Part shown: piece after piece, positions 21,844 through 30,877 of the stretch
Position numbering within the stretch: the stretch's first letter is position 1
Layout of the letters: each line of letters starts with the position of its first letter
Source of the DNA: Thioalkalivibrio sp.
GTDB taxonomy: Bacteria; Pseudomonadota; Gammaproteobacteria; Ectothiorhodospirales; Ectothiorhodospiraceae
Direction of reading: 5' to 3'
Assembly: GCA_011389655.1 (NCBI GenBank)
Contig: JAABTX010000030.1
Span: 1 to 34,027, forward strand
Length of the DNA: 34,027 bases
The notes under the pieces: generated by a model
Database searches by the model: none
What the model was told of the DNA's origin: nothing
The model's input: only the letters and a program-made list of their open reading frames with translations
Program-made: the position numbers and the translations under genes

Positions 21844-23805
21844 CTAGCGCAGATTGCTGAGCCAGTAGAAGCGGTACGGGGGGACCACCAGCCGGTCGCT
21901 GAACAGTCGCGGCGTCTCTCCGGTGTGGAGATCCTGCAATGTGCCGCGCAGGTGGACGCTGCGGTAGCGCAGGTTGCCGAGTTCCAGATACTGGGGGTTG
22001 GCGTCGAAGTTCGCGACCACCAGCACCGAGGAGGCCATGTGCTGTTCCGGGTGGGTGCGCAGGAAGGCGAACAGATGCGGGTTCTCGAGATCGATCAGCT
22101 CGCGGTTGTTGAAATCGGCGAAGGCCGGCACACCCTTGCGCACCGCGATCATCCGCTTCAGACCGTCGAAGATCCGCTGCTCCACGCTGCCGTGCTGGTA
22201 CCGGCGCCCGGCCTTCTCCCAGTCGATGCGCGGCCGGTTCATCCAGCGGCTGTCGCCGGCCTTGTTCGGGTCCTGCAGGTAGCTGTATTCGCTGAGTGTG
22301 CCAATCTCGTCGCCGTAGTAGAGCAGCGGTATGCCGCCAAACGACAGGATCATCCCGTGCAGCAGCAGGATGCGCTGGATCGCGCGGTCGATCGCCTTTT
22401 CGTCGCCGGCCTCCAGCGCACTCTCGAGCCCGGCGAGCGACGCGAGTGAACCGGAGATCCTGGCATCGCCGGTCTTCTCGTTGCGGCCGAAGGGCTGGCC
22501 GCGCGCGTCCGAGCCCTCGTACGCGCCGGTAAAGTAGTCGACCAGGAACCTGCGGTGGGCGAAGGGCTCGTAGCCGGCCGCGATGATGTCGCGGTCGTCG
22601 AAGCCCAGGCCGATGTCGTCGTGGCAGCGCACGTAGTTCAGCCAGGTCGCGCGGTCCAGCTTGTTGGGGAGGCTCTGGATGCCGAGATTCAGCAGGCGGG
22701 CATTGCGGGTGGCCATCGCGTCCCAGAGCAGTGCCATGAAGGTCGCGTTGTAGGCGATCTCGCACTCCTTCGCGATCACCGCGTCCTCGCCGAAGTACTT
22801 GATGATCTCCAGCGGCGCGACGATGGCCTCGGCGATGAACAGCACGCCCGGCGCGGTGACCTGGCAGCAGTCCTTCATCAGCTGCAGGATCAGGTGCGCC
22901 TCACGCTCGTTCTGGCTGGTGGTGCCGATCTTCTTCCACAGGAAGGCGACGGCGTCCAGGCGCAGGATGTCCGCGCCCTGGTTCGCCCAGAACAGCAGCA
23001 CGTCCAGCATCTCGATGAAGACGTCGGGATTCCCGTAGTTCAGGTCCCACTGGAAGGAGTTGAAGACCGTCATCACCCACTGGTCCATCTCCGCGTCCCA
23101 GGTGAAGTTCCCGGGCGAGGTCTCCGGGAAGATCTCGGGCATGGTCTCCTCGAACATGTCCGGGATGTCGCGGTTGGGGAAGATGTAGTAGTAGTCCTGG
23201 TATTTCCTCTCCCCGGCACGCGCCCGGCGCGCCCACCCGTGCTCGTCGGAGGTATGGTTCACCACCACGTCCAGCGTCAGCAGCATGCCGCGCCTGCGCA
23301 TGCTCGCGGCAAGCTGCTGCAATTCCTCGAGCGTGCCGACGCGCGGGTCGATGCGGCGGAAGTCACTGATTGCGTACCCGCCGTCGCTGGCCTTCTCCGG
23401 GCACAACAGCATCGGCATGATGTGCAGCATGTTCACGCCCAGTTCCTGCAGATAGGGCACGTGCGAGCATACGCCGTCGAGGTTCCCGGCGAAGCCGTCG
23501 GCGTACAGCGCCATTGCCACCCACTCCTGGCTCAGGAACCAGTTGTGGTTGTGTTCCCGTTCCTTGTCCTGCGCCTCGAGCTCGGCAGAACGCTCGATGT
23601 AGCGCGCCGCCATCACCTCCACCAGCTTGATGCTCTTGTCCCTGAAGTCCTCGCGGGATCCGTACAGGGCATGGAACAGCGAGTGGATCGCGTAGAAGTT
23701 GGCCCCCAGCCGGGTGTAGAAATGGCGCAGGTCCTGACGCCGTATCTCCGGCTTCAGCTCATCGAGGATCTCGTTGAGCAGGGAGTGGGATACCTGTTCG
23801 TACAT
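21844..23805 (-). CDS. Amylosucrase (GH13 subfamily 4)
   Basis: A 653-residue glycoside hydrolase that by family makes alpha-1,4-glucan and fructose from sucrose without nucleotide sugars. It aligns by recall along its length with Neisseria polysaccharea amylosucrase, including the helical N-terminal domain. Catalytic residues are in place: nucleophile Asp284 (ILRLDAVAF), acid/base Glu326 (LFIAEAIV) and transition-state Asp396 (RCHDDIG). Further matches are KASDGGYAISDF, NHTSDEHGWA, FNSFQWDLNYGNP and GGIPLLYYGDEIGTLSEYSYLQDPNKAGDSRW. ATG 23805 follows CGGAG. No signal peptide is visible, so it is probably cytosolic. Sucrose hydrolase is the main alternative. Repeat copies flank it on both sides. 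Confidence 0.93.
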   Translation of the reverse strand: MYEQVSHSLLNEILDELKPEIRRQDLRHFYTRLGANFYAIHSLFHALYGSREDFRDKSIKLVEVMAARYIERSAELEAQDKEREHNHNWFLSQEWVAMALYADGFAGNLDGVCSHVPYLQELGVNMLHIMPMLLCPEKASDGGYAISDFRRIDPRVGTLEELQQLAASMRRRGMLLTLDVVVNHTSDEHGWARRARAGERKYQDYYYIFPNRDIPDMFEETMPEIFPETSPGNFTWDAEMDQWVMTVFNSFQWDLNYGNPDVFIEMLDVLLFWANQGADILRLDAVAFLWKKIGTTSQNEREAHLILQLMKDCCQVTAPGVLFIAEAIVAPLEIIKYFGEDAVIAKECEIAYNATFMALLWDAMATRNARLLNLGIQSLPNKLDRATWLNYVRCHDDIGLGFDDRDIIAAGYEPFAHRRFLVDYFTGAYEGSDARGQPFGRNEKTGDARISGSLASLAGLESALEAGDEKAIDRAIQRILLLHGMILSFGGIPLLYYGDEIGTLSEYSYLQDPNKAGDSRWMNRPRIDWEKAGRRYQHGSVEQRIFDGLKRMIAVRKGVPAFADFNNRELIDLENPHLFAFLRTHPEQHMASSVLVVANFDANPQYLELGNLRYRSVHLRGTLQDLHTGETPRLFSDRLVVPPYRFYWLSNLR

Positions 23806-23953
23806 GGGGCTCCGGGGGGATGCAGGGCGACCCGGAACGCGACGTCACCGCCCCGGGCGCAGGAGTGTGGCGGACATGATCGGCAACCCGGCGCCCCAGC
23901 GCAAACGGTCCAGGCGATCCCGCGCCGGGGATGGCCGCCCAGGGGCGCCTCCT

Positions 23954-24080
23954 GTGGGAGCGGTCTCCTGTGGGAGCGGCCTCTGGCCGCGATGGCCCTG
24001 GGCACCTCACAGAACGCCGCGTCGCGGCTGGAAGCCGCTCCCACGACCCTTGCAGGAGAGAAGCCAGAAGCCGCTCCCAC
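23954..24080 (-). repeat. Inverted copy of the 75-bp palindromic element plus partial copies
   Basis: The 75-bp stretch 23970-24044 is the reverse complement of the array unit at 21193-21774, with a few differences (for example GGGCACCTCACAG in the centre). A truncated arm precedes it at 23954-23967, and another partial arm ends at 24080 (AGAAGCCGCTCCCAC). The element lies upstream of the amylosucrase start. The remaining gap 23806-23953 shows no gene. Confidence 0.9.
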
Positions 24081-24095
24081 GGGGTACGAGGGGCG

Positions 24096-24611
24096 TCAGT
24101 GCGCCCCTGAGGCCTGTCGCGGTGCATGCACGAGCACCGTCCCGGACAGCCAGTCGTGCAGCATCAGCCGGCGCGGATGCAACTGACTGAGGCCAAGCCC
24201 GACCAGCACCAGCGTGGTGACGGCGATGGTGACCGCAGCGCCATATTCCCGCGCGAGGTGAATCGCGAACAGCAGCAGCAGCCATTGCGCGAGCGCGACC
24301 AGGTAGCGCAGCGTGGCCCTCCGCACCGTCACCGGGCCGCCCCCCTCGTCGCGCAACCGGATCTGCCAGGTCTGCATGCCCAGCGTCTGGCCGGTGCGGG
24401 TCCAGAACCCGACCAGGAACAGCCAGGCGGCAAGCAGGTTCACGGCGAATTGCAGCGGGATCATCGGCCGCCCCACAAGGTTCCCGAGAAACACGAAGAG
24501 GAGACCCAGGACCATCCAGATCGCCAGCAGCAGCAGGCCGTCGTAGATCATCGCTCCAAGGCGGCGGAACAGGCCTGCGGGCTCGCCCTCCGCGGTCGCA
24601 TGCACGGCCAC
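24096..24611 (-). CDS. RDD family membrane protein
   Basis: A 171-residue inner-membrane protein with the RDD domain: AGLFRRLGAMIYDGLLLLAIWMV at the start gives the conserved Arg and Asp, then GQTLGMQTWQIRLRDEGG, and near the end the LHDWLSGTVLV segment with the second Asp. About four membrane spans are predicted (roughly 20-42, 54-70, 104-121 and 124-142). The function of RDD proteins is mostly unknown; some have been linked to ion transport. The start appears to be GTG 24611, two bases after the moeA stop, implying coupling. It is not an obvious part of molybdenum cofactor synthesis. Confidence 0.88.
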   Translation of the reverse strand: MAVHATAEGEPAGLFRRLGAMIYDGLLLLAIWMVLGLLFVFLGNLVGRPMIPLQFAVNLLAAWLFLVGFWTRTGQTLGMQTWQIRLRDEGGGPVTVRRATLRYLVALAQWLLLLFAIHLAREYGAAVTIAVTTLVLVGLGLSQLHPRRLMLHDWLSGTVLVHAPRQASGAH

Positions 24612-24613
24612 CG

Positions 24614-25861
24614 TCAGAACACGGACTGGAAGGGAATGACCTCGACCTCTTCGCCGGCGCCGGCGCCGCTGCTCTCCGCGGGCAGACGGATGTAGGCGTT
24701 GGCGAGGCTCATCGAGCGCAACTGGTGCGATCCCTGCCCTCCGGTGGACCGCACGACCCAGCCGCCGTCGCGCTGCTCCAGGATGCCGCGCTGGAAATCG
24801 GCGCGTCCCGGCCGCTTGTGCAGGTCCTCCAGCAGCCGGGCCTGCAGCGTCCAGGGCGGTTCCGCGGCAGCACCGCTGAGCCGGAGCAGGGCCGGGCGCA
24901 CGAACAGCGAGAAGGTCGCCATCGCGGACACCGGGTTCCCGGGCAGGCCTAGGAACAGGGCCCTGCCGAAACGGCCGAAGGCGAGTGGTCGGCCCGGCTT
25001 TATCGCGACCTTCCAGAAGCCGACGCGACCCTCCTTCTGCAGCAGCTGCGACACGAAGTCGGCGTCGCCGACCGACACGCCGCCGGTGGTCAGGATCAGG
25101 TCGGCGGTTGCGCCGGCCTGCGTCAGTGCCGAGCGGACCGCCTCCTCGGTGTCGGCGATCACCCCGAGGTCCACGAATTCCACTGGGTAGCGCGTGAGCA
25201 GCGCCGCGAGCGTGTAGCGGTTGCTGTCGTGGATCTGGCCGGGGCCGAGCGGCTGCCCGATGGGCACGAGCTCGTCACCCGTGGTGAAGAAGGCCACGCG
25301 CGGGAGGCGTACCGCGACGACTTGCGGGATGCCCTGCGAGGCCAGCAGGCCGATGTCGGCCGCGGTCAGGCGGCGCCCGGCGTCGAGTATCACCGCCCCG
25401 GCCCGGGTGTCCTCGCCACGTTCGCGGATGTAGGCTCCGGGGGTCGCGTCCATCTCGAGCGTCACCTGTCCGCTCTCCGCCAAGCCAGTGTGCTCCTGCA
25501 TCACCACCGTGTCCAGGTCCTCCGGCACCACCGCCCCGGTCAGTATCCGGACGCACTCGCCGGGACCGACGGGTCCCTGCCAAGGATGCCCGGCCGCGGA
25601 GACGCCGATCAGGCGCAGGCGGTTTCCGGCCCGGCCGTCTGCCGCGCGCAGCGCATAGCCGTCCATTGCCGAATTGCGCGCTGGCGGTATGTCGATCCGC
25701 GCGGCCACCGGTTCCGCGAGCACCCGGTCCAGCGCCGCCGCGATCTCCAGCGTCTCGGTGCCGCCCACGGGGACGCTCTCGGCCAGCACTCGCTCCAGGG
25801 CCTGCTCGACGGTCAGCGCATTGGGATCGGATTCGTCCAGGCAGGTGGTCGCGGTGTTCAT
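24614..25861 (-). CDS. moeA: Molybdopterin molybdenumtransferase
   Basis: MoeA inserts molybdate into adenylylated molybdopterin to give molybdenum cofactor. The 415-residue product has the expected motifs: PPARNSAMDGYALRAAD, RILTGAVVPEDLDTVVMQEHT, GEDTRAGAVIL, the MoaB/Mog-like domain FFTTGDELVPIGQPLGPGQIHDSNRY, TTGGVSVGDADFV, KPGRPLAFGR and GLPGNPVSAMATF. ATG 25861 follows GGGAGGGAGACC at a good distance; the longer open frame overlaps mobB. It starts two bases after the mobB stop (TGATCATG), so the two are coupled. It implies that the organism makes at least one molybdoenzyme, none of which is encoded here. Confidence 0.97.
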   Translation of the reverse strand: MNTATTCLDESDPNALTVEQALERVLAESVPVGGTETLEIAAALDRVLAEPVAARIDIPPARNSAMDGYALRAADGRAGNRLRLIGVSAAGHPWQGPVGPGECVRILTGAVVPEDLDTVVMQEHTGLAESGQVTLEMDATPGAYIRERGEDTRAGAVILDAGRRLTAADIGLLASQGIPQVVAVRLPRVAFFTTGDELVPIGQPLGPGQIHDSNRYTLAALLTRYPVEFVDLGVIADTEEAVRSALTQAGATADLILTTGGVSVGDADFVSQLLQKEGRVGFWKVAIKPGRPLAFGRFGRALFLGLPGNPVSAMATFSLFVRPALLRLSGAAAEPPWTLQARLLEDLHKRPGRADFQRGILEQRDGGWVVRSTGGQGSHQLRSMSLANAYIRLPAESSGAGAGEEVEVIPFQSVF

Positions 25862-25863
25862 GA

Positions 25864-26421
25864 TCAGGTCTCCCTCCCGGGGCGCCGCAGGCCGAGGTAT
25901 TCGCCGATGAAGTTTGCGATCAGAGAGACATCGTCCAGTGGCAGGGTGCGCATGCCGCCGGGTACCGCATCCGGCCGATCGGTCGCGACGGCGACGATGT
26001 GAGGGTCCCCGGTGCACAGCAGCGGCTTGCCGAGGACGGCGCGGTGTATCTCGATCTTCGGGATCGGCTCGCGCTTGAACCCCTCGACCAGGATCAGGTC
26101 AGTCCGGCGCGGGTCGATCCGGTCGATCAGCTCCGGCAGCGCCGGATCGGTCTCCTCTCCCGACGGATTCTCGACCATCAGGGCGAACCGGCGGCTCGAT
26201 GCGACCAGCACCTGTCCCGCCCCGGCCTGGCGGAGCTCGTAGCTGTCCTTCCCCGGTTTGTCGACATCGAAGTCGTGATGTGCATGCTTGATCATCGCGA
26301 CCTCGAGGCCGCGAGCGCGCAGCACCGGCAGCAGACGGGTCAGCAGTGTGGTCTTGCCGGCCCCGCTCCAGGCGGCAAGACCCAGAAGTGGAATCGGTCG
26401 TTCACGGGTGTCGGTGTTCAT
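25864..26421 (-). CDS. mobB: Molybdopterin-guanine dinucleotide biosynthesis adaptor MobB
   Basis: MobB is a GTP-binding P-loop protein that assists MobA in making the guanine dinucleotide form of molybdenum cofactor. The 185-residue protein has the P-loop WSGAGKTTLL at residues 18-27, AMIKHAHHDFDVDKPGKDSYELRQAGA and DLILVEGFKREPIPKIEIHR, all diagnostic for MobB. ATG 26421 is chosen because the family N-terminus (PIPLLGLAAWSGAGKTT) begins right after it. A GAG abuts the start and no strong ribosome site is seen. mobA itself is not in the window. It is divergent from nfeD across 289 bp with no gene; no clear promoter was found there. Confidence 0.95.
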   Translation of the reverse strand: MNTDTRERPIPLLGLAAWSGAGKTTLLTRLLPVLRARGLEVAMIKHAHHDFDVDKPGKDSYELRQAGAGQVLVASSRRFALMVENPSGEETDPALPELIDRIDPRRTDLILVEGFKREPIPKIEIHRAVLGKPLLCTGDPHIVAVATDRPDAVPGGMRTLPLDDVSLIANFIGEYLGLRRPGRET

Positions 26422-26710
26422 CTCGGCGTCGGTATCTCGGTCCCGGTCGTGCCGGAATGCGTGCCTGTGCGAGGATAACCGAGCGGGCGCGGGATCACAC
26501 CCGATTACCGGTGTGGTGATCCGGCCTCCCGCCCGGTCCGCGGATTCGGGAAACCCGAGCGGCGGGTGGTTGTCCATCAGTTGGGGAAGGCGCGCACAGC
26601 GCGAGCCCTGCGTGTAGGATTGAATCCGGGTCGTCCGCGACCGCGACACCTGTTCCGCAAGGATACCCGGTCCGGCACCACCACATCCTGAAGCCTCCTG
26701 GGATACGAGC

Positions 26711-28228
26711 ATGCGCCTTCAGTCGATGAAATCCTGGTTCCGTATGGTCCTCTGGCTCCTGCTCCTGGCGGCCGGTGCCGGCTGGCTGCTGGTGGCCTCG
26801 GGTGACGAGGCGCGCGGGCAGGCGATGCTGCTGACCGTCTCGGACGCGATCGGACCGGCGACGGGCGACTACATCATCCGCGGGATCCAGAGGGCGGAAG
26901 ACGAGGAGTTCGACCTGATCATCCTGCAGCTGGACACGCCGGGCGGACTGGATTCGGCGCTGCGGGGGATCGTGAAGGAGATCCTGGCCTCGGATGTCCC
27001 CTTCGTCACCTACGTGCATCCGGCGGGCGGCCGGGCCGCGAGCGCGGGCACCTACATGCTACTGGGGTCGCACGTGGCGGCGATGACGCCGGCAACGAAC
27101 ATCGGCTCGGCCACGCCGGTGCAGATGGGCGGCGGATTCCCCGGATTCGATGATGGCGACGGCACGGCGCCGGGCGATCGCGAGGATGCGGAACCGGCAT
27201 CGGACGAAGACGTGCAGGCGTCCGGCGACGGCGCGGCCGAGGGGGATGACGCGGAGACCCCGGAGACGGAAGGGGCGACCGAGGCCACTGACGGGGACGA
27301 AGAGAAGCGCCGGGGCGAGACCGCGATGGAGCGCAAGGTCCTGGAGGACGCGGTCTCCTACATTCGCGGCCTGGCCGAACGGTTCGACCGCAACGCCGAC
27401 TGGGCCGAGGCGGCGGTGCGCGAGGGCGATAACATCGGTGCACGGGAAGCCCTTGAGCGGAACGTGATCGAATTCGTGGCCAGCGACCTCGACGCGCTGC
27501 TCGAACAGATGGACGGGCACACCGTGCGCATGCCCTGGGGCGACACCGTGCTCGAGACCGGGAACCTCGAGGTGGTGCGCGTGGATCCGGACTGGCGGAC
27601 CAATCTGCTGGCGGTGATCACCAGTCCCAACATCGCCTACATCCTGATGCTCGTCGGCATCTACGGCATCATCTTCGAACTCTCCAACCCCGGTGCGATC
27701 TTCCCCGGTGTCATCGGCGCGATCTCGCTGGTGCTCGCCTTCTACGCGCTGCAGGTGATGCCGGTCAATTACGCCGGGCTCGCGCTGATCCTGCTCGGCC
27801 TGATCTTCATGGTCTCCGAGGCCTTTTTGCCGAGTTTCGGCATACTGGGCATCGGTGGCGTCATCGCCTTCATCACGGGCTCAATCATCCTCTGGGACGA
27901 TCCTGAATTGAATATCTCGCTACCCCTGGTCTTCGGGACCGCACTCGTGGTCGCTGTCTTCTCCATCTGGGTGCTGGGGCGACTGTTCCAGCTGCGCAGG
28001 GTGAAACCGAGTATCGGACGCGAGGAAATGATCGGCATGGTCGGAGAGGCGCGCGAGGACTTCGACCGCCACGGCCGGGTCTACGTGCACAGCGAACTCT
28101 GGACCGCCGAGACGACCACACCCGTCGAATACGGGCAGCAGGTGCGCGTGGTGGGGGTGGACGGGCTTCGCCTGCGCGTGGAACCGCTGCCGGACGACGC
28201 GGGCCGGCCCGCGGACAGCCGTTCCTGA
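26711..28228 (+). CDS. NfeD family membrane-bound serine protease (long form)
   Basis: A 505-residue NfeD/STOPP protein. A signal or anchor sequence (residues 9-28) is followed by a ClpP-like serine protease domain with LDTPGGLDSALR near 75 and the nucleophile Ser111 in GGRAASAGTYMLL; the likely base Lys209 is in MERKVLEDAVSYIR. Membrane spans lie at about 310-330, 335-355, 358-375 and 385-440, then an NfeD OB-fold domain (GREEMIGMVGEARED...GQQVRVVGVDGLRLRVEPL). An unusually long acidic linker (~147-205, nearly all Asp, Glu, Gly, Ala, Thr) lies between Ser and Lys. In studied archaeal homologues the protease cleaves the stomatin C-terminus. Its slipin partner follows. Confidence 0.93.
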   Translation: MRLQSMKSWFRMVLWLLLLAAGAGWLLVASGDEARGQAMLLTVSDAIGPATGDYIIRGIQRAEDEEFDLIILQLDTPGGLDSALRGIVKEILASDVPFVTYVHPAGGRAASAGTYMLLGSHVAAMTPATNIGSATPVQMGGGFPGFDDGDGTAPGDREDAEPASDEDVQASGDGAAEGDDAETPETEGATEATDGDEEKRRGETAMERKVLEDAVSYIRGLAERFDRNADWAEAAVREGDNIGAREALERNVIEFVASDLDALLEQMDGHTVRMPWGDTVLETGNLEVVRVDPDWRTNLLAVITSPNIAYILMLVGIYGIIFELSNPGAIFPGVIGAISLVLAFYALQVMPVNYAGLALILLGLIFMVSEAFLPSFGILGIGGVIAFITGSIILWDDPELNISLPLVFGTALVVAVFSIWVLGRLFQLRRVKPSIGREEMIGMVGEAREDFDRHGRVYVHSELWTAETTTPVEYGQQVRVVGVDGLRLRVEPLPDDAGRPADSRS

Positions 28229-28335
28229 GCGCACGGGCATGACGATCCCGCGCTGCACGCCTCCCGCCCCAACCACAAAGCCCGGTCGCGGTCCCACGGC
28301 CGGTCAGGGACAACCCAAGTGAAGGAGAATACGGA

Positions 28336-29124
28336 ATGACTGGTGCCTATCTGTTTCCCCTCGTGGTGGTCGTCGCGCTCATCGCGATGTCCATCAAGAT
28401 CCTGCGCGAGTACGAGCGGGGCGTGGTCTTCTTTCTCGGACGCTTCCAGGCGGTCAAGGGTCCCGGCCTGATCATCATCATTCCCGGGATCCAGCAGATG
28501 GTGAAGGTGGACCTGCGCATCATCACCCTCGACGTGCCCGGCCAGGACGTGATCTCCCAGGACAACGTGACCGTGCGGGTCAACGCGGTGCTGTACTTCC
28601 GCGTGGTCGACTCGGCCAAGTCGGTGATCCAGGTGGAGGACTACTACTCGGCAACCAGCCAGCTGGCACAGACCACGCTGCGCTCGGTGCTGGGCAAGCA
28701 CGACCTGGACGAGATGCTGTCCGAACGGGACAAGCTGAATGCCGACATCCAGGAGATCCTGGATTCGCAGACCGATGCCTGGGGCATCAAGGTCACCAAC
28801 GTCGAGATCAAGCACGTCGACCTGAACGAGTCGATGGTCCGGGCGATTGCGCGCCAGGCCGAGGCCGAGCGCGAGCGTCGCGCCAAGGTGATCCATGCCG
28901 AGGGCGAGGAGCAGGCCGCCGAAAAGCTGGTGTCTGCCGCCAAGATGATGGAAGAGGCGCCGACGGCGCTGCAGCTGCGGTATTTGCAGACGATGGCGAA
29001 CATGTCCACCAGCAGCCAGACGAGCAGCATCTTCTTCCCGATGCCGCTGGAGATGACCCGGGTCTTCGAGGCCCTGACGGGCAAGCGTGCGGAGCCCTCC
29101 GGGTCCGGTGGCGGGAACGGCTGA
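28336..29124 (+). CDS. Slipin/stomatin family protein (SPFH domain)
   Basis: A 262-residue membrane-associated SPFH protein. One N-terminal membrane segment (residues 5-21) is followed by [41 protein letters not shown], the classic stomatin start, and the SPFH domain through [34 protein letters not shown]. The C-terminal [11 protein letters not shown] stretch resembles the hydrophobic site cut by NfeD proteases in archaeal homologues. AGGAGA precedes the ATG at 28336. With nfeD 107 bp upstream it forms the conserved nfeD-slipin operon, thought to organise membrane domains or protein quality control. It overlaps the xerD start. Confidence 0.95.
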   Translation: MTGAYLFPLVVVVALIAMSIKILREYERGVVFFLGRFQAVKGPGLIIIIPGIQQMVKVDLRIITLDVPGQDVISQDNVTVRVNAVLYFRVVDSAKSVIQVEDYYSATSQLAQTTLRSVLGKHDLDEMLSERDKLNADIQEILDSQTDAWGIKVTNVEIKHVDLNESMVRAIARQAEAERERRAKVIHAEGEEQAAEKLVSAAKMMEEAPTALQLRYLQTMANMSTSSQTSSIFFPMPLEMTRVFEALTGKRAEPSGSGGGNG

Positions 29125-30049
29125 GCCGGTCGCCGGGGACGCCGGATCCGCGGCGGGCTGCGCGGATCCGGTGCTCGAGCGCTTCCTCGACGAGCTTTGG
29201 GCGGTCGACGGCCTCGCCCGCCTGACACTCGACGCCTACCGCAGGGATCTCGAGGCGCTCTGCCTGTGGCTGCGGGGGCAGGGGTCGGATCTCGTCAACG
29301 CCAGCCGCTCCGAGCTGCTCGCCTTCCTCGGTTCCAGGATGCAGGCAGGGAGCCGTCCGAGGTCGGTGGCCCGCTGGCTGTCCAGCCAGCGCCGTTTCTA
29401 CCGATTCCTGGTGGCCTCCGGTCTGCGCCGGGATGACCCCACTGCGCGCATTGACGCCCCCGCGCTGGGCCGCCCGCTGCCCGGCAGCCTGTCGGAGGGC
29501 CAGGTGGAGGCCCTGCTCGGCGCGCCCGACACCGGCAGCCCGGTCGGGTTGCGGGACCGGGCGATGCTGGAGCTGCTGTACGCGACCGGCCTGCGTGTGT
29601 CGGAGCTGGTCGGCCTGGAACAATCCCGGGTGAACCCGCGCCAGGGGGTGATCCGGGTCACCGGCAAGGGTTCGCGTGAACGGCTGGTGCCGCTGGGCGA
29701 GGAGGCGGCCGACTGGCTGGGGCGCTACCTGCATGGGGCGCGGCCGGAACTGCTGCGCGAACGCCCCCCGACCGAGGCCCTGTTCGTCAGCCGCCGCGGT
29801 TCCGGCATCACCCGGCAGGCCTTCTGGTACCGGATCAAGGAGTACGCGGCCGTGGCCGGCATCACCGGCCCCCTCTCTCCGCACACCCTGCGCCACGCCT
29901 TTGCCACGCACCTGCTCGACCACGGTGCCGACCTGCGGGTGGTGCAGATGCTGCTCGGCCACAGCAGCCTGTCCACCACCCAGATCTACACCCACGTCGC
30001 GCGAGCGCGGCTGCAGGCGCTGCACGCCCGGCACCATCCGCGGGGCTAG
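29087..30049 (+). CDS. xerD: Site-specific tyrosine recombinase
   Basis: XerD with XerC resolves chromosome dimers at dif. The protein (320 residues from GTG 29087) has the N-terminal SAM-like domain [33 protein letters not shown] and the full catalytic set: Arg170 (TGLRVSEL), Lys194 (GKGSRER), His266 and Arg269 ([14 protein letters not shown]), His292 ([11 protein letters not shown]) and nucleophile Tyr301 (IYTHV). GTG 29087, GTG 29108 and GTG 29171 are all in frame. The longest overlaps slipin by 38 bp and adds ~20 poorly conserved residues, so the true start may be later. Being followed by dsbC supports XerD over XerC, as in many gammaproteobacteria. Confidence 0.92.
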   Translation: MRSPPGPVAGTAEPVAGDAGSAAGCADPVLERFLDELWAVDGLARLTLDAYRRDLEALCLWLRGQGSDLVNASRSELLAFLGSRMQAGSRPRSVARWLSSQRRFYRFLVASGLRRDDPTARIDAPALGRPLPGSLSEGQVEALLGAPDTGSPVGLRDRAMLELLYATGLRVSELVGLEQSRVNPRQGVIRVTGKGSRERLVPLGEEAADWLGRYLHGARPELLRERPPTEALFVSRRGSGITRQAFWYRIKEYAAVAGITGPLSPHTLRHAFATHLLDHGADLRVVQMLLGHSSLSTTQIYTHVARARLQALHARHHPRG

Positions 30050-30112
30050 TGGGCCATGCGCTTGGTTCCGTGCCCGGTTCGACCACTGCCTGCGGCCGGA
30101 GTCCGGCAGCAG

Positions 30113-30121
30113 TGATACACT
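30113..30121 (+). promoter_or_regulatory. Extended -10 promoter candidate for dsbC
   Basis: TGATACACT is a TGn-extended -10 (TACACT at 30116-30121) in the 106-bp xerD-dsbC gap. There is no good -35, as is usual for extended -10 promoters. Transcription would begin near 30128, about 28 nt before dsbC. Confidence 0.4.
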
Positions 30122-30155
30122 CCGGGCGTTTTCCTTCACCTGAAGAGACGGTTGC

Positions 30156-30860
30156 ATGCTGATGATACGAACAATCCTGATCGCACTGCTGAGCCCGCTG
30201 GCCATCCCGCCGGCCCTTGCCACCGAAGCGATCGAAAGCCGGCTGGCGGAAGTGGTGCCGACGGTAAGTCCGGACGCCATCGAGCCATCGGGCATTCCCG
30301 GTGTGTACCAGGTGCGTTTCGGGACCGACGTCTTCTACGTCTCCGAGGACGGCCGCTATCTGCTCCAGGGCAGCCTGATCGACCTCGACACGCGGGAAAA
30401 CCTGACCGAGAAGTCGCTGCGCAGCGTGCGTGCAGAGATCTTCGCGGACATTCCGGATGAGGAACTGACCGTCTATGTCCCGGAGCGCGAGGTGCAGCAC
30501 GTGATCAACGTCTTCACCGACCCGAACTGCCCCTATTGCCGGCAGTTGCACGGGGAGATGCAGGACTACCTCGATGCGGGGGTGAAGGTGCGCTATTTCA
30601 TGTATCCGGTGCTGGGCCGTGATTCGCCGACGATCATGCGCGACATCTGGTGCGCGGAAAGCCGCACCGCGGCGATGGATCGCGCGAAGGCCGACATGCC
30701 GGTGCCCTCCGCGGACTGCGTGACGCCGGCGGAGCGGCACCTGGCATTGGGACGCGAGCTGGGCATCAGCGGCACCCCGGCGACGATCACCCGGGACGGA
30801 CAGCTGATCTCCGGCTACCGCCCCGTGGCCGAGGTCCTGCAGGCGCTGGAAGCGGAGTAG
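30156..30860 (+). CDS. dsbC: Thiol:disulfide interchange protein DsbC
   Basis: A periplasmic disulfide isomerase of 234 residues. The signal peptide is MLMIRTILIALLSPLAIPPALA (cleavage likely after residue 22). A dimerisation domain (FGTDVFYVSEDGRYLLQGSLIDLDTRENLTE) precedes the thioredoxin-fold domain with active site FTDPNCPYC (Cys125, Cys128). The second disulfide pair (WCAESR and SADC) and the cis-Pro GTPATI are present. Length is typical for DsbC. ATG 30156 and ATG 30162 are both possible. In E. coli it is kept reduced by DsbD, which is not in the window. The next gene, cnoX, is convergent. Confidence 0.96.
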   Translation: MLMIRTILIALLSPLAIPPALATEAIESRLAEVVPTVSPDAIEPSGIPGVYQVRFGTDVFYVSEDGRYLLQGSLIDLDTRENLTEKSLRSVRAEIFADIPDEELTVYVPEREVQHVINVFTDPNCPYCRQLHGEMQDYLDAGVKVRYFMYPVLGRDSPTIMRDIWCAESRTAAMDRAKADMPVPSADCVTPAERHLALGRELGISGTPATITRDGQLISGYRPVAEVLQALEAE

Positions 30861-30877
30861 CACGCCTCCCGGAGGCA

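Noticed and set aside
21079-21860. Three overlapping plus-strand ORFs of 180-240 residues with repeated protein motifs
   Set aside because: They are translations of the 94-bp palindromic array in three frames. All frames being open reflects repeat composition, not coding.
19598-22765. 1055-residue minus-strand ORF across the exporter, array and amylosucrase
   Set aside because: It runs antisense to the permease and adaptor, through the tandem repeats, and in a wrong frame of amylosucrase. The periodic sequence in its middle is the translated array.
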